Notes under the pieces: generated by a model | Databases searched by the model: none | What the model was told of the DNA's origin: nothing | What the model saw: only the letters and a program-made list of their open reading frames with translations | NCBI RefSeq assembly: GCF_016629525.1 | Contig: NZ_AP024269.1 | Coordinates: 3,658,001-3,722,000, forward strand | Direction: 5' to 3' | DNA: 64,000 nucleotides | DNA from: Kaistia sp. 32K | GTDB lineage: Bacteria > Pseudomonadota > Alphaproteobacteria > Rhizobiales > Kaistiaceae | Made by a program: the position numbers and the translations under genes | In this document: piece after piece, positions 55,205 through 63,292 of the stretch | Layout: every line of letters starts with the position of its first letter | Numbering within the stretch: position 1 is the stretch's first letter

Positions 55205-55780
55205 TTAAGCCTGGGCCACGGCCGGGCTCGCCGCGCCGCTTTCGAACAGGGGCAGCGTCTCGGCGATCGCGCTGCCGGTGAACTTCGCCACCCAGCCTTC
55301 GGGCGAGACGAACAGGCGGATGGCGGTAAAGCTCGGCTCCGACCCCATGTCGAACCAGTGCGGCGTGCCCGCCGGCACTGACAGGAGATCGCCGCGCGTG
55401 CAGACGACCCGATAGACCTTGTCGCCGATGTGGAGATAGAAGGCGGCGCTGCCCTCGACGAAGAAGCGAACCTCGTCCTCGTCGTGGGTATGCTCGGCGA
55501 GGAACTTCTGCCGGAAGGCGACGCGATTGGGATTGTCCGGCGCAATGCGGAAGACATCGATCGAGTTGTAGCCGGCTTCGTCCGAAAGGCGCTTGATCTC
55601 GCGACCATAAGCCGACAGGATTTTTTCATCTCCGGCGTCGCGCTGGAGCTCTACATCCGCGCTCCACAATTCATACCGGACACCGACAGCACCGAGAAGC
55701 GCGGTGATTTCATCTCTATTGGACGTATCGGCCAGATTCACATCCGGGTGAACGTCACTATAAATCGAAAGCTGTGTCAT
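55205..55780 (-). CDS. mtnD: Acireductone dioxygenase (MtnD)
   Basis: 191 aa cupin. The metal ligands are visible: EHTHDEDEVRFFVEG (two His and Glu) and the later His in AGTPHWFDMG. It opens the acireductone to formate and 4-methylthio-2-oxobutyrate (Fe form), the methionine precursor. First gene of the operon; 11 bases before the kinase ATG. Confidence 0.94.
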   Translation of the reverse strand: MTQLSIYSDVHPDVNLADTSNRDEITALLGAVGVRYELWSADVELQRDAGDEKILSAYGREIKRLSDEAGYNSIDVFRIAPDNPNRVAFRQKFLAEHTHDEDEVRFFVEGSAAFYLHIGDKVYRVVCTRGDLLSVPAGTPHWFDMGSEPSFTAIRLFVSPEGWVAKFTGSAIAETLPLFESGAASPAVAQA

Positions 55781-56106
55781 TATTTCGCAGTCCGCCGACA
55801 GGTCGCCATTTCGACGTTGTCACGGCTGAAATCTACGAACTCACCCCCTCAACTTCGAGGCACGATCGCCCCTCCGACAAATCAGAGGCGGAAATTTAAC
55901 CCGATAATCACGATAGGTTTAGTATTGTATTGTTTTGATTTCAGCACCCCCGCGCGCATCGCGGCGGCGTCGGACGGGAGGCTCCGCCCTGGCGCCTGCC
56001 GGGCTTGGCGAACCGGCTCCGGAATGGCCGGGGCCGCAGGGTCACACGTGCAGAAACGGGGCATCCCGCCGCGTGATCTCAGCGCCAGGCAGCGAAAGTG
56101 AGGATT
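55781..56106. promoter_or_regulatory. A/T-rich control region upstream of the mtnD operon
   Basis: 326 bases between mtnD and the end of the glycosyltransferase operon. The segment 55890-55945 is very A/T-rich for this genome and includes AATACAATAC as a short direct repeat on the minus strand. A possible hairpin (CGCCTC with GGGGCG) lies at about 55867-55890. I see no SAM-type riboswitch. Promoter assumed, elements not assigned. Confidence 0.4.
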
Positions 56107-57675
56107 TCAATCCTCGACATGCAGGGTCTGCACCTGCGGCAGGCCGATGATCTCGACGCCACACCGGCGCGCGAGCGCCGCGAAGGCTTCCGTCTCGATC
56201 AGGCGATGATAGGGCCGGTCGGGGAAATTGATGCCGGCGCGATGGAGGTTGGCGTCGACCAGCAGCATCGTGCCGCCGACCGAATCCAGCCGGACGCGCG
56301 GCAGGTAGCGCAGGTCCTGCAGATAGAGCCGCAGATGGTGGGCATGCGGCTGGTAGAGCCCATCGCGGACATGCTTGATCCACTCATGGTCCTTCGGCTC
56401 GGCGGTGGCGATCCAGGCGTTCTGATCAAAACTCTTGCCGCCGATCTGCCGGACCGAATCCGGATGCACCACGCGGGCCCGCTCGGCCAGCATGCGCGCG
56501 AGGATGTCGGGCGGGAAATCGATGATGTCGGCATCGATCCAGAGCACCCAATCCTCGTCGGCCAGCCCCTCGCGGAGCAGCAGATTGCGCACCTTGGCGA
56601 TGCGGCCGCGGCGATCCCGCTGGAAGGCAATCTCCCAGCGCGGCCCCTGCTCGCGGACCGCGAACTCCTGCCGGATCAGCGCACTTCGGCGGAACCGGTC
56701 CTTGCGGCTTTCCAGAAACGCCTGGACCCGCTCGAGGCTGTCATCCGACGAATTGCCGACCAGCAGCGCGATCGAGAGCTTCTCGGCCGGAAAATCGAGC
56801 GCGTCGATCCGGGCGAACAGGGCATCGAGCGTCCGCGCCGCGTTGCGGACGGGAATGGCGATCAGCACCGTTCCGTCCGCCGGCGCCTCGCTTGCCAGCA
56901 CGGCGCGGTTGACGGCCTGCTCGCGCAAGGCCGGATCCTCGAGGCGGCGTTCGCGCCAGCGCAGCCGCGCCTTGCGGAACGCCGTCTTGATCCGTACGGC
57001 GGCGGGCGGCCCCTTCTCGCCGGGGATCCAGGTGCCGTGCCAATGATGCTGCGCCAGCGGCGGCACCGCCGCGTCGAGATCCGGACAGGGACGGCCATAT
57101 TTGTCGCGCGGCGAGAACATGGAGCCCGGGATGATGTCGGGCCGGATGCCCGCATCGGCCGCGTCCACCGCGCCGGTCAGCAGGAAGGGCCCGGTCGCGT
57201 CGAGCGGATCGAGCGCGTGGCGGCACCGGACGGCGAGCTCGATCACGTCGTCCCAGAAGGGATGGCCGGCGGGAGAGGCCATGACGGCGTTGGAGACGAT
57301 ACGCTGGAGGCCGCGCACCACCACCAGCTTCTCGGCCAGATGGCTCACCGGCTCCTCGGCGAAGAGCGGCCGGTCGCGGTCGAGGATCTCCTCAAACGAC
57401 CGGAGCGCCTCGGCGTCGAGATCGGCATAGACGCCGCCATGGCTGCGCAGCACGAGATAGCGGCCGAGGTCGGCGCGCTGGATCGGGCGCGGATAGCCGA
57501 AATAGAGCTCGGCCAGATGCGGATATTCCTGCCGGACGAGGGCCGCGAGGTCGTCATCCGTCCAGAGCCGGATTTCCCAGCCGGGATGCAGCCGGGGCCA
57601 GCTGGCGACGAATTCCCGCATGGCAGCCGGGATGTCCCGGTCGCGCCAGGTCTGATGGACAATTCTGGGAATCAT
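56107..57675 (-). CDS. Two-domain glycosyltransferase, GT32 plus GT62 (Anp1-like)
   Basis: 522 aa from ATG 57675, overlapping the GT4 stop as ATGA. N-terminal domain (about 1-225): MIPRIVHQTW, then the DXD region GGVYADLDAEALRSF, as in GT32 Och1-like transferases. C-terminal domain (about 255-520): TVLIAIPVRNAARTLDALFA, AKVRNLLLREGLADEDWVLW and IDADIIDFPPD, as in Anp1/GT62 transferases known from yeast mannan synthesis. Fusion of these two families in a bacterial cell-envelope operon is notable. Predicted soluble or peripheral. Confidence 0.8.
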   Translation of the reverse strand: MIPRIVHQTWRDRDIPAAMREFVASWPRLHPGWEIRLWTDDDLAALVRQEYPHLAELYFGYPRPIQRADLGRYLVLRSHGGVYADLDAEALRSFEEILDRDRPLFAEEPVSHLAEKLVVVRGLQRIVSNAVMASPAGHPFWDDVIELAVRCRHALDPLDATGPFLLTGAVDAADAGIRPDIIPGSMFSPRDKYGRPCPDLDAAVPPLAQHHWHGTWIPGEKGPPAAVRIKTAFRKARLRWRERRLEDPALREQAVNRAVLASEAPADGTVLIAIPVRNAARTLDALFARIDALDFPAEKLSIALLVGNSSDDSLERVQAFLESRKDRFRRSALIRQEFAVREQGPRWEIAFQRDRRGRIAKVRNLLLREGLADEDWVLWIDADIIDFPPDILARMLAERARVVHPDSVRQIGGKSFDQNAWIATAEPKDHEWIKHVRDGLYQPHAHHLRLYLQDLRYLPRVRLDSVGGTMLLVDANLHRAGINFPDRPYHRLIETEAFAALARRCGVEIIGLPQVQTLHVED

Positions 57676-58835
57676 GTCTGCGACACCGCCTTGAGCGCCG
57701 AGACGACGGCGTCCTGGATTGGATCCGGTCCGAAGCGGCGCCATGCCGTAGCATGACCGCGCGCGCGAAGCTCCTCCCGGAGCGTCCGGTCGCGCCAGAG
57801 CCGCAGGATCTCCGCCGCCAGCGCCCTGTCGCTTTCGGCGAGGATTATGTCGTGCCCATGGCGCAGGCCGAGCCCTTCCGCCGCCAGCGGCGTGGCGACG
57901 ACCGGCAGGCCCCAGGCCATCGCTTCGACGATCTTGAACCGCGTTCCCCCGCCGCTGCGGAGCGGCACCACCGCCATGTGGGCGGCACGAAGCAGCGGCG
58001 TCAGGTCGTCGGGATTGGCGACGATGCGGATGTCGGGAGCCGCGAGCCGGCGCACCCGCCGCGCCGGCTGGCGTCCGGCGAGCGTCAGCCGGACCTCCGG
58101 CAGCGCACTCCGCAATTTAGGCAGGATCTTTCGCGCCAGGGTCTCGGAGGCGCGGACGTTCGGCGTGTAGCCGAGATGGCCGACGAAGAGGAGTTCGGGA
58201 CCGACCGCGCCCGGCTCGGCAGGCAGCTGGCGCGGCGCCAGGTCGGCGCGCGGCAGGCCATTCGGAACGACATGGGCCGGACCGAGCCCGCGCTCGGCGA
58301 GCCGGCCCGCGTCTTCCTCCGAGCAGGCCCAGATCCCGTCCACCGCCGCCGCGACCCGCGCTTCGATCGCCGCGATCGCGCGCGCGTCGCGCCGGCGCTT
58401 CACGCCGAACCAGTCGCGTCGCCTGGCGATCTGGTTGGCGAGATCGGATTCGACATTGTGCAGGTCAAGGACCAGCCGCGCTCCGCTTTCCTGCAAGAGG
58501 TCGAGGAAGGGATGCAGGCCGAGATGCTCGACGACGACGAGGTCCGGCCGGAATTCGGCGAGCACCTTGGCCAGCTTGCCGAGCATCGCGTCGTCGATGC
58601 CGAGGTCGATCGAGGTTTGCTGCGGGTCCAGCTGGTAAAGCTTCGCGGCATCGGCGCCGAGATGGCGCGTCGCGAGGTTCGGGACGCTCGTCGGCCCCTC
58701 GCCACCGGCGATCAGCGATACGAGCAGGACCTCGCCGAGCCCGGCCGCGGCGGAAGCGTTCTGCCAGTTGCGCAGGTCCGCCCCCGTCACGGGCGGAAAG
58801 GCGGGGTGCGCCGTCAGGAACAGGGTGCGCGTCAT
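57672..58835 (-). CDS. Glycosyltransferase family 4 (GT-B)
   Basis: 387 aa from ATG 58835, overlapping the previous stop. N-terminal domain begins RTLFLTAHPAFPPVTGADLRN; C-terminal domain carries VGHLGYTPNVRA, LRAAHMAVVPLRSGGGTRFK and IVEAMAWGLPVVAT, which is the nucleotide-sugar binding EX7E region. Second gene of a three-gene glycan operon. Confidence 0.88.
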   Translation of the reverse strand: MTRTLFLTAHPAFPPVTGADLRNWQNASAAAGLGEVLLVSLIAGGEGPTSVPNLATRHLGADAAKLYQLDPQQTSIDLGIDDAMLGKLAKVLAEFRPDLVVVEHLGLHPFLDLLQESGARLVLDLHNVESDLANQIARRRDWFGVKRRRDARAIAAIEARVAAAVDGIWACSEEDAGRLAERGLGPAHVVPNGLPRADLAPRQLPAEPGAVGPELLFVGHLGYTPNVRASETLARKILPKLRSALPEVRLTLAGRQPARRVRRLAAPDIRIVANPDDLTPLLRAAHMAVVPLRSGGGTRFKIVEAMAWGLPVVATPLAAEGLGLRHGHDIILAESDRALAAEILRLWRDRTLREELRARGHATAWRRFGPDPIQDAVVSALKAVSQT

Positions 58836-59773
58836 CGCAGGCCCGGCCTTCCGAAGCCCTGCCGCATCGCGAGCTTCACCCGGAACCGCAGCCATCGATA
58901 GGCATCGGCGCCGGTCTTCGGCGCGCGGCGCGCGAGGGTCAGGAAGTGCCTGGCGTCGGCGAGTTCGCCCCGGCGCAGATGGATGCGGGCGACCCGGATC
59001 CCCATGAAGGCCTCGCGCCTCCCGAGTGCGACTCGGCGGATGCCCCGGTCCTCGAGGGCGAGCAGGCTTCGGCGCCACTGTTCGAAGCTCCTGCGCGAAT
59101 CCCGCACCAGCCGCTCGTCGGAGCGCTGCAGGCTGACATGGTAGGTCATGACCGCGGCACCAACGATCGCAATTCGGCAACAGGCCAGCATCGCCGCCCA
59201 GAACAGCGTGTCCTCGTCATAGGCGAGAGGCCCCGGAAAGCGCTGGCCGTCGAGGGCGGATCGCAGGATCAAGCCGCAGCCGATGACGATGACGACAGCG
59301 GCGCCCGCCAGATATTCCTCGGCCGAGAGGCGCTCCGGCCGATGGCGAAACAGGCTTCGGTCGCGGTCTCTGCGCTGGATATAATAAGAGCCGAGCACGA
59401 GTTCGGGCGCCTGCGGCCCCTCGCCCGCCGCGACCAGGGCCCTCAGCCCGCCCGCCTCATGCGTATCGTCGGCATCCAGGAAATAGACCCACCGCCCCCG
59501 CGCCCGCGAAATCCCGTGGTTTCGCGCGCTGCCGGCATCGCGGAAATTCGTCGAGGCCAGGACGATCGGCAGCCCCAGTTCCGCAGCGCTGGAACGCGCG
59601 ACCGCGGCGGTGTCGTCGGTGGAGCCGTCATCGATGACGATCAGCTCGAGAATGTACGCGCGCTCGCTGACAAGCGACGCCATGGTTGTACTGATGGTAT
59701 TGGCCGCATTGTGTGCAGGCATGATGACACTGACACACGGGACGCCCAACTCGGAAGTAGAATTGGATACCAT
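58832..59773 (-). CDS. Glycosyltransferase family 2 (GT-A)
   Basis: 313 aa. GT2 pattern: VSVIMPAHNAANTISTTMAS, the DDGSTDDT block and the DXD in WVYFLDADDTHEAGG, followed by a C-terminal helical part. First gene of the operon GT2-GT4-GT32/GT62. There is no Shine-Dalgarno sequence before ATG 59773; a strong inverted repeat lies there instead. Confidence 0.85.
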   Translation of the reverse strand: MVSNSTSELGVPCVSVIMPAHNAANTISTTMASLVSERAYILELIVIDDGSTDDTAAVARSSAAELGLPIVLASTNFRDAGSARNHGISRARGRWVYFLDADDTHEAGGLRALVAAGEGPQAPELVLGSYYIQRRDRDRSLFRHRPERLSAEEYLAGAAVVIVIGCGLILRSALDGQRFPGPLAYDEDTLFWAAMLACCRIAIVGAAVMTYHVSLQRSDERLVRDSRRSFEQWRRSLLALEDRGIRRVALGRREAFMGIRVARIHLRRGELADARHFLTLARRAPKTGADAYRWLRFRVKLAMRQGFGRPGLR

Positions 59774-59779
59774 ACAGAT

Positions 59780-59811
59780 TTAACACTATGTAATTGATTT
59801 CATAGTGCTAA
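59780..59811 (-). promoter_or_regulatory. Long inverted repeat before the glycosyltransferase operon
   Basis: TTAACACTATG-N10-CATAGTGCTAA, 11-base arms with one mismatch, in A/T-rich DNA. It ends 6 bases before the GT2 start codon. It could be an operator or an RNA hairpin that controls initiation. Confidence 0.6.
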
Positions 59812-59883
59812 CACATACGCAAAATCCCGCAAGGCAAGATTTTCCATGGAACAGGCCGGTGGGCGGACGCGCTTGGCGGCGCT

Positions 59884-59948
59884 CGCCCGGAGAGGGCTTT
59901 CTGTCTCGGGCAACCGCTCGTTTCCTGCAATCTGAGCGGGCATTTTTT
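59884..59948 (+). terminator. Plus-strand terminator without an upstream gene
   Basis: CCGCTC-N14-GAGCGG at 59914-59939 followed by CATTTTTT; just before it a second hairpin (GCCCGGAGA with TCTCGGGC, 59884-59911). The T tract lies on the plus strand, where no coding gene precedes it, so it may end a small RNA transcribed from 59812-59880. Confidence 0.5.
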
Positions 59949-59968
59949 CGCAGCCGCGAGCATCGGTC

Positions 59969-61135
59969 CTAGGCGGGCTGGCCGGCCGCCACGCCGACCC
60001 GGCGGCCCGACACGCACAGCACGGCCGCGACGACGAGCGCGCCGCCCGCCAGCATCAACGAAGGATCGAAGGATCCCGTGCGGGCCAGGATCAAGGCCGC
60101 GATCAGCGGCCCGACGATCTGGCCGACGCCATAGGATGCCGTCATGATCGCCAGCATGTTGAAGCGAACCTTCCCCGCGACGCGGCGCGCGGCGGGCATG
60201 GCGATGGTGACGGTGCCCATGAACGTGCCGCCGACCAGAAGCGCGCTAGCGATATAGGCCGACGGCAGGTGAAGCACCGGCAGGATCACGCCGGCGGCCT
60301 GCACCAGCAGATTGACGAGAAGGGCGCGGCTGGTTCCCCAGCGGACATGCAGCGCATGCCAGAGGAAGCACGAAGGCACCGCGCCGAGGCCGAACACCGC
60401 CCAGATATGGACGGGATCGACCGATCCGAGCGCGGTCTGCACCAGAAGCGGCAGATAGGTCGCCGTGATGATGTAGCCGAACCCGGCGAGCCCGTAGACG
60501 ACGATGAGCCGCGCCGGCCCGAAGGCTATGTCGCGCGCCTGCGCCCCGGCGTGGCCCCGCTCGGCCGGAGCCGGCTTCGTCCGGTCGGTCCGCGCCTGCA
60601 TGGCCAGCGCGACGACGGCGAGCCCGAGCCCGACGAGCCCCAGCAGCAACCAGATCGCCCGGCTGGAGAGCGTGGCGAAATGGCCGAGCGCGATGATCTC
60701 GGCGGAGAGGAAGATGCCGATGCCGACGCCCGAGAAAAGGGCCGGCGCGCCGTGATGATGCTGGCGATCATGGATCAGCCAGTGCGAGGCGGCCACCAGC
60801 GCGATGGCGCTCGCCACCCCGGCGAAGCCGCGCACCGCGATGACAGCGCCTTCCGGCAGCGGCAGCCACAGCAGCCCGAGCGCCGCGACGGTGGCGCCGA
60901 CGGCAATCGAGCACTGTCTTCGCGCCGAAATTCCGGTGAGGAAGCTGACGAGCAGCGCGCCAATCAGATAGCCGGCATAGTTGGCGGAAGCGGCATAGGA
61001 GCCGCCGCCGACCGAGATCTGCCCGTCGGCGACCATCTGCGGGTAGAGGCCGGTGAAGGCGAAGCGGCCGAAGCCCATGCCGATCACCAGCACGATGGCG
61101 GCGGCGACGGCCGCCATCCGTTCAGCCTGCCGCAT
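59969..61135 (-). CDS. MFS transporter, YbfB/YjiJ family
   Basis: 388 aa from ATG 61135. Twelve helices; GMGFGRFAFTGLYPQMV at the N-terminus is the family signature, and GVGIGIFLSAEIIA is in helix 5. The gene starts inside the end of the LysR gene (14-base overlap), so regulator and transporter are co-transcribed. Substrate unknown. Confidence 0.85.
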   Translation of the reverse strand: MRQAERMAAVAAAIVLVIGMGFGRFAFTGLYPQMVADGQISVGGGSYAASANYAGYLIGALLVSFLTGISARRQCSIAVGATVAALGLLWLPLPEGAVIAVRGFAGVASAIALVAASHWLIHDRQHHHGAPALFSGVGIGIFLSAEIIALGHFATLSSRAIWLLLGLVGLGLAVVALAMQARTDRTKPAPAERGHAGAQARDIAFGPARLIVVYGLAGFGYIITATYLPLLVQTALGSVDPVHIWAVFGLGAVPSCFLWHALHVRWGTSRALLVNLLVQAAGVILPVLHLPSAYIASALLVGGTFMGTVTIAMPAARRVAGKVRFNMLAIMTASYGVGQIVGPLIAALILARTGSFDPSLMLAGGALVVAAVLCVSGRRVGVAAGQPA

Positions 61136-62021
61136 GATCGCCGCCCTCGAGGTTGGAGAAAGCCGCCAGCGTGTCGCGGAGCGCAAGGAAGGCCGGCGTC
61201 GCGAAGCCGGGCCGGCAGGCGAGATAGGTATCGACCGTCATCAGGGCCTTTTCCTCGACCGGCGCGACCGGCCGCAGCAGCTCGACGACGCTGCGGGGCA
61301 TGACGCTGAAGCAGGATCCGGCGGCCGTGCAGGCGAACATCGCGTGGTAGGACCGCACTTCCTGCAGGGCGAAGCGGCCCTTCAGCGTGCCGAGGCCGGA
61401 CAGCCACTCCTCCGCCAGCATCCGGTAGGTGCAGCCCGGCGCGAAGGCGGCGAGCGCCCGGGGCTGGATGTCGCCGGGGCGCTCGACGCCCGGGTGGCCT
61501 GGCGGCAAGAGCAGGACGAGCTCCTCCCGGAACACCGCCACCTTGTCGAGCTCGTCCGGACCGAGCCACCACTCGCCCTCCGGCACGGCGATCAGCGCGG
61601 CATCGAGCCGATGCGCCAGCAGCCCCTCGATCAGTTGGCGCGTCGGCGCCGTCGAGAGCTCGATCGTAACCTCCGGCCATTGCCGGTTATAGCGGGCGAG
61701 CGGAACCGGCAGGCGGCTGGCGACGGTGCATTCCATCGAGCCGAGGCGCAAAGTGCCCGCCGGGCCGCCGGGATTGACGACCTGTTGCGCCTCGTCGGCG
61801 AGGTTCAGGATGCGCTCGACATAATCGAGATAGGCCTCGCCCTCGGGCGTCAGCGCCATGCGCTTCCTATCGCGCTGGAACAGCGGCACGCCGATCTCGG
61901 CCTCCAGCTGCTGGATGCGGGTCGTGACGTTGGACGGGACGCGGCCAAGCCGCTCGGCCGCGCGGGAAACGCTCTGCTCCCGCGCCACGGCCCGAAATAT
62001 CGCCAGCGCTGCGAGGTCCAT
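61122..62021 (-). CDS. LysR-family transcriptional regulator
   Basis: 299 aa from ATG 62021. Winged helix FRAVAREQSVSRAAERLGRVPSNVTTRIQQLEAEIG near the start (given in parts: SRAAERLG, SNVTTRIQQLE), then the periplasmic-binding-like effector domain (GTLRLGSMECTVASRLP). It likely controls the co-transcribed YbfB-type transporter. An inverted repeat at 62056-62074 is a probable autoregulatory site. Confidence 0.9.
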   Translation of the reverse strand: MDLAALAIFRAVAREQSVSRAAERLGRVPSNVTTRIQQLEAEIGVPLFQRDRKRMALTPEGEAYLDYVERILNLADEAQQVVNPGGPAGTLRLGSMECTVASRLPVPLARYNRQWPEVTIELSTAPTRQLIEGLLAHRLDAALIAVPEGEWWLGPDELDKVAVFREELVLLLPPGHPGVERPGDIQPRALAAFAPGCTYRMLAEEWLSGLGTLKGRFALQEVRSYHAMFACTAAGSCFSVMPRSVVELLRPVAPVEEKALMTVDTYLACRPGFATPAFLALRDTLAAFSNLEGGDHAAG

Positions 62022-62055
62022 CGATAGTCTCCAGGCAAGAACCAGACGCCGCATA

Positions 62056-62074
62056 TATTCTTCAAAAGAGAATA
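62056..62074 (-). promoter_or_regulatory. Probable LysR binding dyad
   Basis: TATTCT-N7-AGAATA, perfect 6-base arms; within it the T-N11-A dyad form of LysR boxes can be fitted. It is 35 bases upstream of the lysR-type ATG and points to autoregulation; the divergent kinase gene begins 150 bases away. Confidence 0.55.
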
Positions 62075-62226
62075 CTTGTCAATCGACATTCCCGAATTGA
62101 GAACGGGGCGCGACGCTCGCGACATCCAGAAAAACGATCGCTGACAATCGAAGCCTCGAATGATTTGATCGGCTCGAGGAACACGCGCTTCGGCGGGCAA
62201 GAAGAACGATTCAAGAGGAACGATTG

Positions 62227-62886
62227 ATGACCATCGAGAGCTATTTCGACGGCGGGGAGGAGCTCGTGCGCCGGGTTCGCGCCCTCCCCGCCGCGCGATC
62301 CCTGATCGCCATCGCGGGTCCGCCGGGCGCCGGAAAGTCGTTTCTGGCGGAAGCGCTGGTGAAGGCCATCAACGCGAAAACGCCGGGCGAAGCCGCGCTG
62401 GTGCCGATGGACGGCTTTCACTTCGACGATGCGGTCTTGAACCAATGGGGCCTGCGCGCCCGCAAGGGGGCGTCGAACACCTTCGATGTCGCCGGCCTCA
62501 AATCCCTGCTGCGCCGGCTCGCGGACAATCACGAGCCCTTCGTCGCGGCGCCGGTGTTCGACCGCTCGCTGGAGATTGCCCGCGCCGGGGCGGCGATCAT
62601 TCCCAGCTCGGCGCGCTACATCATCGTCGAGGGCAACTATCTGCTGCTGCAGAGCGAGCCCTGGTCGGAACTGGCGCCGCTGTTCGATTTCTCCGTGATG
62701 ATCCGGGAAAGCCGGGAGCTGCTGGAGCAGCGCCTGATTGAGCGCTGGCGATCGCTCGGTCTCGACGACGAGCAGATCCGCGCCAAGGTGTTCGACAACG
62801 ACCTGCCGAACGGCGATCTCATCCTGAGCGAGAGCCGGCCGGCCGACTTCATCCTGCGCGCCAGGGAACAGCCGCAGACGGCCTGA
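62227..62886 (+). CDS. P-loop nucleoside/sugar kinase (uridine kinase/pantothenate kinase-like)
   Basis: 219 aa from ATG 62227 (AGAGGAACG upstream; TTG 62224 also possible). Walker A AGPPGAGKS, DGFHFDD in the substrate loop, VEGNYLLLQ for the Walker B strand, and lid region IRESRELLEQRLIERWRSLG. This is the family labelled nucleoside/nucleotide kinase, sometimes linked to fructose (FrcK-like). Monocistronic, with a terminator at 62974. Confidence 0.8.
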   Translation: MTIESYFDGGEELVRRVRALPAARSLIAIAGPPGAGKSFLAEALVKAINAKTPGEAALVPMDGFHFDDAVLNQWGLRARKGASNTFDVAGLKSLLRRLADNHEPFVAAPVFDRSLEIARAGAAIIPSSARYIIVEGNYLLLQSEPWSELAPLFDFSVMIRESRELLEQRLIERWRSLGLDDEQIRAKVFDNDLPNGDLILSESRPADFILRAREQPQTA

Positions 62887-62973
62887 CCCTCATCGCCGGG
62901 GAGATCGCCGGCCCTCGTCAGAGAGCCCGCTTCTTCGGTCCGGACGGCGCGAAATCCGGTTCGATTGCAGATC

Positions 62974-63006
62974 CGGCCTGCCCTCGAAGAAGGCAGGCCG
63001 CATTTT
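62974..63006 (+). terminator. Rho-independent terminator after the kinase gene
   Basis: A perfect 9-bp stem (CGGCCTGCC / GGCAGGCCG), 9-base loop and CATTTTCC tail, 88 bases after the kinase stop. Confidence 0.75.
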
Positions 63007-63045
63007 CCGAGACGCACGGCCGCAGCGAGCGACCCTGCGGGGGAG

Positions 63046-63180
63046 CTAAGGGCCATTCGTCCTGCGGGGCTGCTGCAAATCCTTGGACGGATCATCCAGC
63101 GACGTGAGGAAAGCCTGAATGGCGAGCAGGACGATGGTCGCGCTGACCGCCCCAGCCACGAACGCTACCACGTACCCCAC
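63046..63180 (-). CDS. 44-residue single-helix membrane protein
   Basis: GTG 63180 lies 5 bases after AGGAGG, a strong ribosome site, and gives VGYVVAFVAGAVSATIVLL plus a hydrophilic tail LTSLDDPSKD. A longer ATG-based frame (63231) exists but lacks an SD. One membrane helix; function unknown. Confidence 0.5.
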   Translation of the reverse strand: MGYVVAFVAGAVSATIVLLAIQAFLTSLDDPSKDLQQPRRTNGP

Positions 63181-63292
63181 CCGCGCCTCCTGCCCCCGAT
63201 CTTGCAAGCGCGAGTATAGGGTCGTTCCCACTCAAAACCAAAGGTAGTTCCTTCGGTTCGATCCCCGCCGAAGGGGCGCGCAGCTCGCCCAA

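Noticed and set aside
55781..55960. SAM or SAH riboswitch before mtnD
   Set aside because: Looked for SAM-II and SAH-type conserved cores in the leader; none could be matched by eye.
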